64,000 nt of DNA from Yponomeuta sedellus (GCA_934045075.1 OW203736.1:8323109-8387108); one strand, 5' to 3'. Numbered from the stretch's first letter, positions 33,301-43,633 are shown. The notes: generated by a model from the sequence alone, not told the origin. Translations and numbers: made by a program.

Positions 33301-33735
33301 ATGCATCTGATAGGCTGATCAGGGCTGTCTCGCCAGAGTATATTTTGGAGAGATGTATAAGTAGGATCTACTTTAATATTGCGAAACATTCGTTTAATGT
33401 CTGCAGTGAATGTGAACTTTCCTAATCGGAAAAGTAGAATAATGTCAAACAAGTCGCGTTGAACCACTGGCCCATACAACGGGCCAGTGGTTCAACGCAA
33501 GTTCAATGCAAGTCGTTAAGAGAAACCTTTTTGTTTGTTGCCATTGACCCATCAAAAACTATGCGTAACTTAGTAGTTTTACTGTTGTTGTTTAGCACAG
33601 CATGATGTGGTAGAAAATATGTTGCTTGTTTATTCAGGTTGTATGCCTCAATGTCAACATAATGACCATGATTGAGTGACAGATACTCATGTATAAATTT
33701 CTGATATTGCATGAATAAACCAGGATTTGAATGCA
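30364..33735 (-). pseudogene. pol: BEL2 RT, RNase H and integrase, frameshifted and interrupted
   Basis: RT spans 33735-32838 (VFDGSMATNKKVSLND, FTADIKRMFRNI, catalytic IYVDDIIYAS). It is cut at 32837/32614 by a tRNA foldback insertion after GFVSP. It resumes at 32614 (VTAKAIMQKLW), then RNase H (IGFADASSTTAYGCIVYL, TVPKLELNAALLL). After a slippage in an A run near 31755 comes integrase (KIGMDFAGPIDVKLS, EIHCDNASTFKGA, FGGLWEGAVKST) and, past a frameshift near 30640, a DUF5641-like tail (ARIVKLFPGHDGKVRAVDVQ). A short inverted duplication sits at 33456-33498. The protein is not translatable as written. Confidence 0.85.
32626..32826. mobile_element. tRNA-derived foldback element, copy 2 (hairpin)
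   Basis: The arms, AAAAACCTATTTAGAGGC through the box B region, and their inverse form a near-perfect hairpin of about 75-bp arms. The tip is CTGG inside what would be the tRNA anticodon arm. The right side carries the full family tail (TTCCTTAGCACGGGTTAGTG and onward), the left a truncated one. It is flanked by an 11-bp duplication ATTAWAGGGCT (32615-32625, 32827-32837). It interrupts the BEL2 RT frame. Confidence 0.85.
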
Positions 33736-35736
33736 TTTTTTTTCCAATTTTAAAAATCTTTTGAAAGCAAATTTAAAAGATTCTCCCAAAGACTCGTTGA
33801 CCTCTGACAGAGGTAATTTGAGAGGTATTGCAACTTCAAACTGATTGTTCTCTAATTTGACAGTACTTTGAAATATTTGTTCGCAAAGTTCCTGTTCTGA
33901 AGTCTTCTCACTGTATATTTCGGGGACGTTCTCAGTACTCCAGAACTGGGCGAGTGTTTCACTGAGACCTTGTTCACATTTTAACACGACTTTATTGCAG
34001 GTGGGCTGAGATAAATATTGTGGTAGGGTACCTCCGACTATGTATCCAAACACCGTATTGAATACATGCAGATTAAATGTATCGTATTGCGCGCCACAAG
34101 CGCTCACCGCGGGCTCGACCGACACCGCCGCAGATGAGCTGGCGGGCGGCGGGTGCTCTGGTAGCTGCAGTCGGGTTGGCTGTTGACTCGGCAACAGCGT
34201 CAGAAAAAACACATCCGACCCGATTAACATGTGAACCTCACCTGGCACGTTAAACTTTTTATCAGCTAACGTGATATTTGATGGGATTTGTATTGTAGAA
34301 ATGTCAAATTTGTATTGAGGCAAATGACATGTTATTTGTTCTACAATATGACAGTTTATGTTGGTTTTAAATGGTACTCGCAAAGAATGAATTTCTAATG
34401 GAACACAATATTTGACTGTACTTTTTGCATTAGCTATGCCAATGATATTTGTGTTAATTTGCTTTGGAGTCAAACCTAATATCTTCACTACCTCTGCAGA
34501 AAGTAGCGACACTTGTGAACCCGAATCCATCAGGGCTCTTAAGTGAAACTCTGTACCATCCTTCCCAAATACCTTTATTGTTGCTGTGGGAAGAAGGACA
34601 TTATTATTGCTTATACTGCCTGTCAATGTGAGAGGTTGCGCAGTATTTGTAATATCTTTACAGTGCAGCAGGGTATTGTGCGGGCCTTTGCACTCTGCAC
34701 ATCTGAAGTGGTATCTGCATCGTCCTGCATGGGAACCTAAACATATGCTACACATTTTATTTTCCTTTGTAAATGTCAGTCTGTCATGTGCAGGTATTAA
34801 TTGAAACTTTTTGCAATTAAATATTTTATGATCTTTCAACTTACAGTAGCTGCATGTTGGTGAAGCGACGACGTGTGCCGTGACCTTGCGGCTGCTGCTT
34901 GAGTGCGCTTGATGCTCTATGTGGCCCTGCTCGGCATTCTCCGTTGCTAATGCGCGCTTTTCCAAGTACTTTAGCAGGTCGTCGACGCTAGGCTCCTTGG
35001 CTGCATCACGCTCAAGCTGATACGCTCGTGCGGTGTATGTGTCTAATTTGCGACATAAAATAGAAGATAATATTGCGTCCCAATGAACGACATTAGGTTC
35101 GTGGTTCTTAATTGCAGCTAATTGCTGACGAACACAAGACACGAACTCTCTAAGAGAACCTGCCGTCGATTTGGTTAACGGTTTCAAGTCTAATATGTGG
35201 CATATATGTTCATTGACAATTTTATATTTATTGTTATAACGCTCGTGCAATATTTTTATAGCTGCTGCGTAGCTTTCGCCCGTGATTGGAAGGTTTTTAA
35301 TGAGATCGTATGGCTCGTCTTTAAGGAGAGACCGTAAATAATAAAGTTTCTGCACTTGGTCCAAAGCTGGGTCCTTGTCAATTAAAGAGTTGAACAGATT
35401 TTTAAAAGGGACGTAATCAGTGAACTTACAAGTAAACGGCTGTATACGTATCGGAGGCAACTTGGTTTTGACCGCATTTACAATAGGTGGTTGGTTGGCG
35501 TTTTGACTGGCGGAGGCACTCACGCGTCTCTTCTCCAACTCACACTGCAGCTTCTCCAATATGAGAAAATAGTTTTCCTCGACCTTCCCATCCTCGACGT
35601 CCTCTGGCTCTCTTTTGGCTACGAGATCTTGCACTGAATGCTTGTCCAAACTAGTGGTAGTTATTGAAAGGAGACGCGCGATGCTCCCCTTTACATAACC
35701 ACGCGATGCAATCGTCCTTTTCAGTGAGTCTTCCAT
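33634..35736 (-). pseudogene. gag: BEL2 Gag and protease region
   Basis: The ATG at 35736 (MEDSLKRTIASRG) opens about 690 codons: a DUF1759-type Gag (RIQPFTCKFTDYVPFKNLF), zinc-binding motifs CSYCKLKDHKIFNC, CSICLGSHAGRC and CAECKGPHNTLLHC, then a retropepsin-like protease (RALMDSGSQVSLLS, a canonical DSG). An added base in an A run near 33735 throws off the frame; pol continues in another frame from there (MHSNPGLFMQYQKFIHEY). Confidence 0.88.
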
Positions 35737-36612
35737 GGCCCAGCCAGACCCTTAAATATGCCGTACAGACTAAATACTAAATAGCACGTTAAGTTTAATA
35801 CTTATTACAGCACTCAAGTTATAACTAACACTACGTTTTGTGCGGAGAGAGTAGCAAACAAGAAAACAAAATGGCGTTATCGACATTCGATTTCGATCGC
35901 TGTGTTCGCTCCCGGCCGCTCACGACGACTTGAAGTTGCGCAGAGACGATGTCACTGCCCGACGCGGGATGTCTGCTGTCCCGCTTATGCCCAAGGGATG
36001 AGAACGAGACGACTTGTCTATGCGTTGTTGCGCTCTCACTCTTCCTTACGTAGTATATTCGTTGTCTCTGTCTTGCCAAGTTTGGTTTGCTGCGTTTGCT
36101 GCTGCTCTTGCACCACACTTCATGCACGCCGAGTCGAGATAAAATTGCGACTAATTGCGACGTGTACCGATGTGGGTTCAAAATGGCTTCTCTTACGTTC
36201 TTTGCACGGCGGAAACACGAACACTTGCCTTCTGCTTTTTCTGCGCTTTCAAACAATTTTCTTCTACTCCGCGAAGGACCATGAACATTGGACTGTGATT
36301 GTTTGATAGGCTCGATGGCGGCGTGGAAATAGCGGTGCGTGGATTATTAAATAAAAGATAGGAAATACGTGACTTGCGTGTAATCCGTCCATGAAGAGAG
36401 GAGAGAAAAAAGAGGGCTCACAATGTTGCCACATAAAAACCTTAATTCTACATAATATCTTAGTGTTGCTATATACTATACGCCACAGTGATCTCCTCTA
36501 TAAAAACTGCAAAAAGTAACGGTGAGAGAACGCCACCTGCGGAACACCAGCACTTAACACGGACCAGTCTGAGAAAGAATTTTCATTTTTAATATCCATG
36601 GCAGCGCGTATT

Positions 36613-36613
<1 letters not shown>

Positions 36614-36652
<39 letters not shown>

Positions 36653-36720
36653 GAACACTTTATTGCACAACCAGAAAGAATATTACAACCATGATTCTTA
36701 AACCTAAGTAATGTTATTTA
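36614..36720 (-). mobile_element. LINE 3' end with a (TAGA)n tail
   Basis: A TAGA microsatellite (36614-36652) is followed on plus by AGAACACTTTATTGCACAAC and TTAAACCTAAGTAATGTTAT-like sequence. The inverse of this occurs at about 60100-60172 with a TCTA tail. Such tails mark the 3' ends of a LINE family common in moths. Only the end is present. Confidence 0.65.
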
Positions 36721-36734
36721 TTTGGCGATAAAAG

Positions 36735-36870
36735 TTTTTTAATCACTTCTTCAGGCATCTCGCTTTAAAACTCTCCGTACATTTCTTTGGTAATACGAAC
36801 CACCGTAGATCGTCCAATACCAAGAGCATCCGCAATTCTGTCACACACACGCTCTAATGGCTGAAGCGGA
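36735..36870 (-). pseudogene. Helix-turn-helix-like protein remnant
   Basis: A minus-strand frame reads PLERVCDRIADALGIGRSTV, then VRITKEMYGEF, stop, and SEMPEEVIKKLL. The spacing looks like a DNA-binding helix-turn-helix, as at the N-terminus of a transposase or transcription regulator. I cannot assign a family. Sequence to 37131 shows no more of it. Confidence 0.35.
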
Positions 36871-37141
36871 CCGAACGTTTTAGTTTCCGCGCGTGAAATA
36901 TTCGAGTAAACGAATCACAAACTCACAGCATTAACTATTCAAAACCGTTTTCTTTAATCTTTTTGGCATCATGCAAACAAAAAAGTATAACTATAATTGG
37001 ACGTAGTTCCACAAAAACTACTCAGTCCACAAAAAGTTGTTCCCACTTTCGATAGTTTAGATATTTTCCAGTAACATTCTATCTGAGTACATGATGGCTC
37101 TTCGCTTCTTCGATGCATCCACATCAGAAAAGCTACAGCAT

Positions 37142-38300
37142 TTTTAAAAACCTATTTAGAGGCTAAAAATTTCACCCATGCCGGGATTCGAACCCGCAAC
37201 CTCTGGCTATACGTACCAGCGCTCTACCAATTGAGCCAATGGGCGACTCACGACATCAGTGAAATTTCGAACCTCTTTACAATATTCTCTGTATTACGTA
37301 CAGGCAGCGACATCTGACTTAAGCAAATTGCATTATTTACAGCCCCGACTACCTACTTTGCAGTTAGGTTTAACATCGGAACGATATCACTGTACCCACA
37401 TGATTACACCATTTTTATTTTTAATGCACTAACCCGTGCTAAGGAACAAATTTAAAAACCTATTTAGAGGCTAAAAATTTCACCCATGCCGGGATTCGAA
37501 CCCGCAACCTCTGGCTATACGTACCAGCGCTCTACCAATTGAGCCAATGGGCGACTCACGACATCAGTGAAATTGAAAGGTTGCGGGTTCGAATCCCGGC
37601 ATGGGTGAAATTTTTAGCCTCTAAATAGGTTTTTAAATTTGTTCCTTAGCACGGGTTAGTGCATTAAAAATAAAAATGGTGTAATCATGTGGGTACAGTG
37701 ATATCGTTCCGATGTTAAACCTAACTGCAAAGTAGGTAGTCGGGGCTGTAAATAATGCAATTTGCTTAAGTCAGATGTCGCTGCCTGTACGTAATACAGA
37801 GAATATTGTAAAGAGGTTCGAAATTTCACTGATGTCGTGAGTCGCCCATTGGCTCAATTGGTAGAGCGCTGGTACGTATAGCCAGAGGTTGCGGGTTCGA
37901 ATCCCGGCATGGGTGAAATTTTTAGCCTCTAAATAGGTTTTTAAATTTGTTCCTTAGCACGGGTTAGTGCATTAAAAATAAAAATGGTGTAATCATGTGG
38001 GTACAGTGATATCGTTCCGATGTTAAACCTAACTGCAAAGTAGGTAGTCGGGGCTGTAAATAATGCAATTTGCTTAAGTCAGATGTCGCTGCCTGTACGT
38101 AATACAGAGAATATTGTAAAGAGGTTCGAAATTTCACTGATGTCGTGAGTCGCCCATTGGCTCAATTGGTAGAGCGCTGGTACGTATAGCCAGAGGTTGC
38201 GGGTTCGAATCCCGGCATGGGTGAAATTTTTAGCCTCTAAATAGGTTTTTAAATTTGTTCCTTAGCACGGGTTAGTGCATTAAAAATAAAAATGGTGTAA
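37142..38300. mobile_element. Inverted tandem array of a 308-bp tRNA-bearing repeat, inserted as one block
   Basis: Two units lie in minus orientation (tRNA-like parts 37173-37245 and 37481-37553) and two full plus two partial units in plus orientation (tRNA-like parts 37843-37915 and 38151-38223). The period is exactly 308 bp. The switch point near 37574 joins upstream sequence to a tRNA 3' half. The block is flanked by GCTACAGCAT on both sides (37132-37141, 38301-38310). Each tRNA-like part has TGGCTCAATTGG (box A), GGGTTCGAATCCC (box B) and an almost fully paired acceptor stem. The predicted anticodon loop ACGTATA lacks U33. Units are nearly identical to each other. Confidence 0.85.
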
Positions 38301-38310
38301 GCTACAGCAT

Positions 38311-38835
38311 GTTTGGACCCACCCATTGATGCAGCACAATCGTGGCATTGTCACAGTCACTGTATACACATCCACACAGTCACTGTATACGGCTTAGCTC
38401 GAACTTTGTGTTCAGGGCACGCGCGGCAGTTCACTGTACAAATGTTCAATTCTCTTCTCAACTGAACATATCCTACGGCATCATCGCCATAAGATTCTCT
38501 TGAAGATCTGGAATAGAGAAAGTAGGTAGCGTAAATATAGGTACTATAAAAAATTTACATAACCTAACTTTTCACATTGTTGTTATAGTTAGTTGTAATA
38601 TGACATTATAGTATGCAAAAATTATGTAAAGTGAATATAATTTAATAAAAAGTAGTGATGTAAAATTATAGGTAGGTATTTCAAACGTACTTACAATGAC
38701 ATTTTTACGTTTCTAAGCTCCGCTGCACAAAAATCCTTATTTCGGGCAAAAAAAAACTTGCCACCATCAACGAATCTATCTTCGGTAAGTTAGAACTACT
38801 TCCTTTGATGAATCAAGTCTCCATTGTTATAATAT
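38311..38835. other. Mostly gene-free stretch
   Basis: Contains a direct repeat ACAGTCACTGTATAC (about 38353 and 38380) and AT-rich sequence. Near 38700-38830 the minus strand may hold the last decayed codons of the transposase-like gene interrupted by the solo LTR to the right. No clear gene otherwise. Confidence 0.4.
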
Positions 38836-39272
38836 TGTTACGCGCTAGGGTTCTGGATTTGGATGTAAAATGCTAATGACAACTTCTTAGGATTTATTCA
38901 TGCAGGGTCTGGTCTGCAGGTCTTCAAGACACGAAGTCCACACGTAGATTCCAATCGCAGGTCTAATCGAAGTCCAATTATGTTCGCTCGAAGTTCACTC
39001 TTCGCTCTTCCAAACGGAACTGACCGCGCGCCGCGGCGATCGCTATTTACATCCGCCGGCCAGGGTTATAGAACATTCCCGTACCTACGTACCTACACGC
39101 GGCAACGTCGCTCGAACATTAACCCATTCCAAGAGTTTTGAACCTTATGCTAGTAGACATACGAGTCATTATTGCTTTGCAGTTTATTGTTTACTAAAAC
39201 GCAGCATGCGGCGACTATTCGATAGGCTTCTAGAAGGCTCTATTCTAGATGGTTCGGGATAGGACCGCGACA
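38836..39272 (-). mobile_element. Gypsy-type solo LTR B
   Basis: 437 bp, TGTTACGCG to CCGCGACA on plus, flanked by ATAT on each side (38832-38835, 39273-39276). It is the inverse of solo LTR A at 832-2054 apart from that copy's LINE insertion and some divergence. It interrupts the C-terminal part of the minus-strand transposase-like gene at 39285-40476. Confidence 0.88.
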
Positions 39273-39284
39273 ATATTATAATAA

Positions 39285-40476
39285 TATCGTTTAAATTAGT
39301 TCGCGAATGTTATTCCATGGAACGGCGCATATTTTTCTCATCCTGACTGGGAGTTCTTCCCATGCAGTGTTAGAGTGTCTCAATTTGTAAATAATCTTTC
39401 CGTCAGGAATTTACCTCGGAGCTCTTAAATTATTTACTGTCTGATCACCTGCCCGTTTTCCGGGTCTGATAGATTTGTAAAAAGGCTGTCTCAAAATCTT
39501 TAAAGAACTGATGATAAAGATACTCGACTTCATAAGGACTTTTCTTACATGCCACTTTGGCCAGATATGCATAGTCTGCTGGAACATTACTTTTTTATGT
39601 CTCAATGCTCTTTCTATAACAGAGTGCATGCTATCGCACTCCATTTGCGTGTGGCCTTTCTCTAGGCACCTTTGTGTTATAGTTATCTTGTTCAGCATAC
39701 TAAAGTTGAGCAATGCGTTGGACAATACCGCATTTCTTTTTTGGTACGTACAGCCGTCACTGTACAATATCAGTTCCTGGTCATCAGCAATCGGGTTCTG
39801 ATCGATGAATTTACCTAGAGCAGTGACGATTATACTCGAAAATTCGTTACTTCTAAGTTTTCCTTCACATTCGTTCCAGATATAACAACACCCTTTGTTT
39901 CGCTTGACATTAGGGATGTAACGATACCGATACCGATGTATCGGCCGATTTAATCGGCTGGCCGATATATCGGCATCGCCGATGTAACACAGGCGATATC
40001 AAGCAGTTCTAAAAGCGCGCGAAACGAGCAACGCGTGCGACGTTGCCGCTCTGCCGTAGCGTCTTTGCTGAGGGAAGGGATAGCGCGCACCGCAGACGCA
40101 GTGCTCCCCTCCCGCCCCAACCTAGTGCTTTCTAAGCTTTGGTTGAGAATTGACATGTTCCGCGCGTTATTTACGTTACGTCGCCGCATTTCGTTTGTGA
40201 TTCGTTCTGTTAAATAATTATTAACACTGACATCGTCACCTACTTGACATCGTATAGAGTGAAATTGTGGACGATGAGCTTTGTTTTATAGTAAAGAGCT
40301 GACACATTCGATCGTGGGCTCAAAAGTACTGACTGCAAGTCCATAGTAAACACTTCGTTGCTCGAGGCCGTGTCTTTTGCCAACTGTGCACGAGCTTCTT
40401 TTTTCATGTCACTATGGATTTTGTGTTCAGATTCAATGATATTCCCAGTTTTGAACGACTCACAAACATCGCACAA
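39285..40476 (-). pseudogene. Uncharacterised transposase-like gene, copy B
   Basis: Sense order: 40476-40251 (MCDVCESFKTGNI, then HKIHSDMKKEARAQL, FTMDLQSVLLSP and KTKLIVHNFTLYDV), a hAT-type insertion (39911-40242), then 39902-39290 (GCCYIWNECEGKLRSNEF, LILYSDGCTYQKRNAVLSN, CLEKGHTQMECDSMHSVIE, NTAWEELPVRMRK). The codons are contiguous once the insertion is removed. Conserved Asp residues in TMDLQ and YSDGC and the GHTQMECDSMH motif suggest a DDE-type nuclease of a family widespread in insects, possibly the one catalogued as DUF7869; I am not sure of the name. It has a stop after NLRAPR and is cut by the solo LTR. Confidence 0.55.
39911..40242. mobile_element. hAT-type MITE
   Basis: 332 bp flanked by the 8-bp duplication CTTGACAT (39903-39910, 40243-40250), the hAT target length. 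The left end TAGGGATGTAACGAT and the inverse of the right end (TAGGTGACGATG) match imperfectly. Near the left end are repeats of CCGAT (CGATACCGATACCGATG). It encodes nothing. Removing it restores the reading of the surrounding gene. Confidence 0.78.
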
Positions 40477-40599
40477 ATCTTTTTTTGGTCGAAAAAGGGA
40501 CAGATTAATAATAATGTGCAGTTACTTTTCAAAAGATAATATCGATTATTATTATAATAAACGCTAATGTTATTATTAGGTACCTTGTGGCTCAAAACA

Positions 40600-41125
40600 G
40601 CTAGCGTCCTCCTTACGTCACAGGTGAATCCCCACTGAAGTTAGGAGTTAAGCACTTTGTGCTTTGTTACAAAATGGCGACCAGGAAATAGGTGGTTTTA
40701 TTATTGACTCATAACAAATTATAGATATTTTTGTAGGACATAAGAAGTATTCCAATCGGTAGGCTCCAAAATGCTCTACTAGATGGCATTATAAGTCCTT
40801 TTTCGATATTTTGTGGAGTTACGTATTCTGATAATTAAGCCAACGATATCTAACATCACACCAGTATTTTGTTACATATTTTAACTCTAATGAAATTTCT
40901 TAAGATAAGATAAGGATATTCTTTACACCGTGCACATATTATAAAAAATGTAAAGATACAAAGTACAATTGGCGGCCTAATTGCTAAAAGCTATTTCTTC
41001 CAGACAACCTTATGACTGAAAGTTGCTGAAGGAAATGAGAGTCAGGTAGTCGGTGCAAATATGAATATATTAATACACTACTTATTTAAAGAACAATATA
41101 CCTAACAGTTACATATACATATAGT
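40600..41125. other. Gene-free stretch
   Basis: AT-rich sequence with no supported gene. 41700-42255 and 42377-42600 are also empty apart from the MITE at 42256-42373. Confidence 0.5.
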
Positions 41126-41129
41126 TATG

Positions 41130-41690
41130 ATAAACTTACATTCCATGTGGCTGTAACCTGGCTCATAAAACACTTGGTCAATTGTGTGTATTGTTGGATA
41201 AGTTGTTACTATGTGTAGCTACATAGTAGCAACTTATCTATCTATAAGTTAAAAAAAATGTGGCAATTATCTGACATCATTCTTACATGTATTATATCTC
41301 GCTTGTCTGAAATATATTTGTAGATGCATGTCGCAATTTCGACACTTTCACGTTTTCCTTCTGTCTCGTCCCAATTAAAACAATCAACACCTTGATCGCC
41401 AAATCTGTAGCATGTCAAAGTATAAACTGGTAGTTTACGGACATAAAAGAATGGTCCAGCAGCACCTTAGGCGTGTGAAGAACAGCTTGAAGGTCAAAGT
41501 TGAAGGCCAAAACATTTTTGTCATGATTTGCTGCTGCTTTGTCAGCGTCTCGACGCAGATAAGCATCGTCACGTCTCTTGAGATGTTTGGAATGATTGGC
41601 GACTTGAAAGATTGTTGCATTCATTACATCTTTGAAGGCAACACATTTTTTGCACATACCTTTTATAGGCACATGAAATCTTAACATGTA
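41130..41690 (-). pseudogene. Uncharacterised transposase-like gene, copy A (different family member)
   Basis: The first part (41687-41415) reads GMCKKCVAFKDVMNA, then HSKHLKRRDDAYLRRDAD and FNFDLQAVLHTPKVLLDH. After a frameshift it continues with YTLTCYRFGDQGVDCFNWDE. Near 41190-41140 it has TIDQVFYEPGYSHMECKF. The layout (CxxC, histidines, FDLQ, W-D-E, G-H-MEC) parallels copy B, but the residues differ, so it is a relative and not a duplicate. A 36-bp inverted duplication sits at 41197-41238. It is broken by frameshifts. Confidence 0.5.
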
Positions 41691-42255
41691 TGATCTGAAA
41701 ATTTTTCGATATGTTTCGATGCCAGCTGGGATAGTATCTTCTTCACACTTTTTTTATACCGCGAGTATATTATTGTTACATTCGATCCAGCATTATTTGT
41801 ATTCAGAGTTCTAACTACAGTAATGTGATTCCATGGCCTGAAATGAAAGTATGTGTGTTTTCAGCATATTGCATTTGTTCTATGTCAAAATGTCAAGTTT
41901 ACAGGAGAGTAAAAAAACCGCACCCTGGAAAAAAAATCTTTCAAGACATCAAAATGTTTTTTAACTAATATTACCTATCCAATTTATTATATTTATTGCT
42001 AATTAATATTTTGTCAGGAATTTGACGTCGAACGTTTTGTAACTAGAATTCATCTAAAACCTGTGACATAGAATATTTTGACAGCTTATTTGTATGAAAT
42101 AATACACAGAGGATTTTAATCAAATCAGGTAGTTTTATTTCTTATGTTAACGTATTCTCACTACCTATTTAACTTATGTTAATTATTCACAACTATTAAC
42201 TAAAGTATGAACAACCAAAAATTAACTTTGACATACTTAAAAATTGTTCGATTAA

Positions 42256-42373
42256 GGCTGACATTCAGAGACGAAAACTGAAGCTAAGACCGGTCTCAGA
42301 AATGTCAAAATGTACGTGATTTGGACATTTGTAAGACCAGTCTTTGCTTAGTTTTCGTCTCTGAATGTCAGCC
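42256..42373. mobile_element. Harbinger-like MITE
   Basis: 118 bp with inverted repeats of about 52 bp starting GGCTGACATTCAGAGACGAA, flanked by TAA on both sides (42253-42255, 42374-42376). The TAA target suggests the PIF/Harbinger class, but the ends do not match the element at 5444-8346. Confidence 0.78.
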
Positions 42374-42599
42374 TAAGAGTTATTCAAAATTAAATTTAAC
42401 ACATTATTAAAATATTGAAGGTAAGTCCCATTGCATACTAGTTATTTCGTTTAACCTCTTAAGACCTGAACTATAAATAAACGCACCACTACTAAACTTT
42501 TTGCTTTTTCTTACTAATATGGGGTTAAAAAGAAAAAAATAATTTTTTTTATGATTCTTTATCAGGAATAAACACTATACACAGATGTGCACCTCGGCT

Positions 42600-43075
42600 T
42601 TTTACATACCTAAGGTTTGTGATATTTGTAGAAACAATTATTTTTTTGTGTGCACAAATACAAGTCACATTTTTTGCTAATCGTCCGGCATCTTGATTTG
42701 CACCCTGGGTACCTACATTTTGAGGCAAACTTTGTCATCTTTGAAGACTAGTAAATGATCAATTCCATCTAGTCTTACTTCAACCTGTGGATGAGCTACC
42801 ACCGGTCTTGGTCTCTTCCGGGAAGGCGTTTCCATTTCGTCTTCATCTTGTATGACTCTTTCGCTCGTTTGAAAACTGGGACCTGGGCTGGAGTTGGACC
42901 TGGGATCAACTAACCTGCCACCCAATAGCTATACTGTAGGGTATTGCATAAACCCCAGTCTATTCTTCGAAGCAACACCTTCTTTGCAGCAAGTGATGTA
43001 CATGATCCAGCAGTTAACACAGCACAAATCTAAAAAGTGGTTGAAGGCTCTCACTGTCCATTTCCTAGTACGCAT
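42600..43075 (-). pseudogene. piggyBac-like transposase C-terminal fragment
   Basis: Minus-strand reading gives RTRKWTVRAFNHFLDLCCVN, an acidic/basic linker, HPQVEVRLDGIDHLLVF and, after a frameshift, the cysteine-rich end YPGCKSRC, KKCDLYLC, CFYKYH. This is the end of a piggyBac-type transposase, different from the one at 15216-20514. The upstream part is missing because a MULE begins at 43076. Two stops or frameshifts are seen. Confidence 0.75.
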
Positions 43076-43325
43076 GGGATTCTGAAACCATACGCTGACA
43101 GTTGCTTCGTCGTTGAACTATCTTCCAAAAGAACGTTTCGTCTGTGAGTGTTTCGCCGACAGAATCTTTAGGCTATGAATGATTCTCCGACACAATCTTT
43201 AGACTATGTACGATTCGCCGGCAGAACGTTTCGCTTGCGGGTGTTTCGCCGACAGAACCTTTTAACGGTTCACGGGCTGCCGTCAGAACCGTTCATGTAT
43301 CACACGTCATGTACCACTGACACAA

Positions 43326-43435
43326 AATCCACTTGGGATGAAAAGGTCAGGAATGACGAAAAGATGTGTGTCTTGAAATGGAAAGACACTAAGGCTGTTA
43401 ACATGCTATCAACGTGTGTTGGTAGCCAACAGAAT
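43326..43435 (+). pseudogene. piggyBac fragment carried inside MULE-A
   Basis: The plus strand encodes STWDEKVRNDEKMCVLKWKD, then TKAVNMLSTCVGSQ, which is the piggyBac segment just before the third catalytic region. It lies between the left terminal repeat of MULE-A and a direct copy of part of that repeat, in the orientation opposite to the piggyBac tail outside (42600-43075). Confidence 0.65.
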
Positions 43436-43633
43436 CTTTAGACTATGAATGATTCTCCGACACAATCTTTAGACTATGTACGATTCGCCGACAAAACGTT
43501 TCGCTTGCGGGTGTTTCGCCGACAAAACCTTTCAGCGGTGACCTCGATACCTAATAGGCACTCAGGAATAAATATAAACAAAAATTAAATGATTATACGG
43601 CTTAATTATCATTTACATTCTGTGTACTAAGTA

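Larger units (their letters stand above)
29662..36487 (-). mobile_element. Second BEL/Pao LTR retrotransposon (BEL2)
   Basis: 206-bp LTRs at 36282-36487 (5') and 29662-29867 (3') differ at about five positions. They begin TGTGGCG or TGTTGCG and end CAATGTTCA on minus. The 5-bp duplication is GTGAT (29657-29661, 36488-36492, plus-strand reading). A primer site TGGTCCTTCGCGGAG follows the 5' LTR directly. It is inserted in the LINE RT, of which the flanking codons are contiguous. It is older than BEL1 judging by LTR divergence and several frameshifts, and it holds a tRNA-derived foldback at 32626-32826. The 500 bp between pol and the 3' LTR is empty. Confidence 0.93.
22015..36612 (-). pseudogene. 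CR1/Jockey-like LINE reverse transcriptase, split by several insertions
   Basis: Three exposed parts are colinear on minus: 36612-36493 (DWSVLSAGVPQ, ending in the sequence for an FIEEIT-like strand), 29661-29149 (SSFHLYADDLQLYRHF, the catalytic YADD, to LDATEELLNKVERLQNLAI) and 22100-22015 (RYIFGLR, then stop and decay). A BEL element separates the first two (29662-36487), another BEL separates the second and third (22101-29148), and piggyBac cuts the third. The junction codons match after each insertion and one duplication are removed. The 5' part is lost at a TAGA microsatellite (36614). No endonuclease is present. Confidence 0.8.

Noticed and set aside
35831..36306. Overlapping open frames of 134-141 codons on both strands
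   Set aside because: They lie in the BEL2 5' leader between the primer site and the gag ATG, have low-complexity composition and no motif.
37843..37915. Functional tRNA gene (with a near-perfect clover leaf)
   Set aside because: Box A, box B and the acceptor stem are good, but position 33 is C instead of U, the T stem has a mismatch, and the unit is part of a repeated 308-bp array with inverted copies and target duplications. A tRNA-derived repeat fits better.
36614..38300. CRISPR-like array (regular 308-bp repeats)
   Set aside because: The period is far too long, spacers are not unique, the units are tRNA-bearing eukaryotic repeats, and the genome is not prokaryotic.
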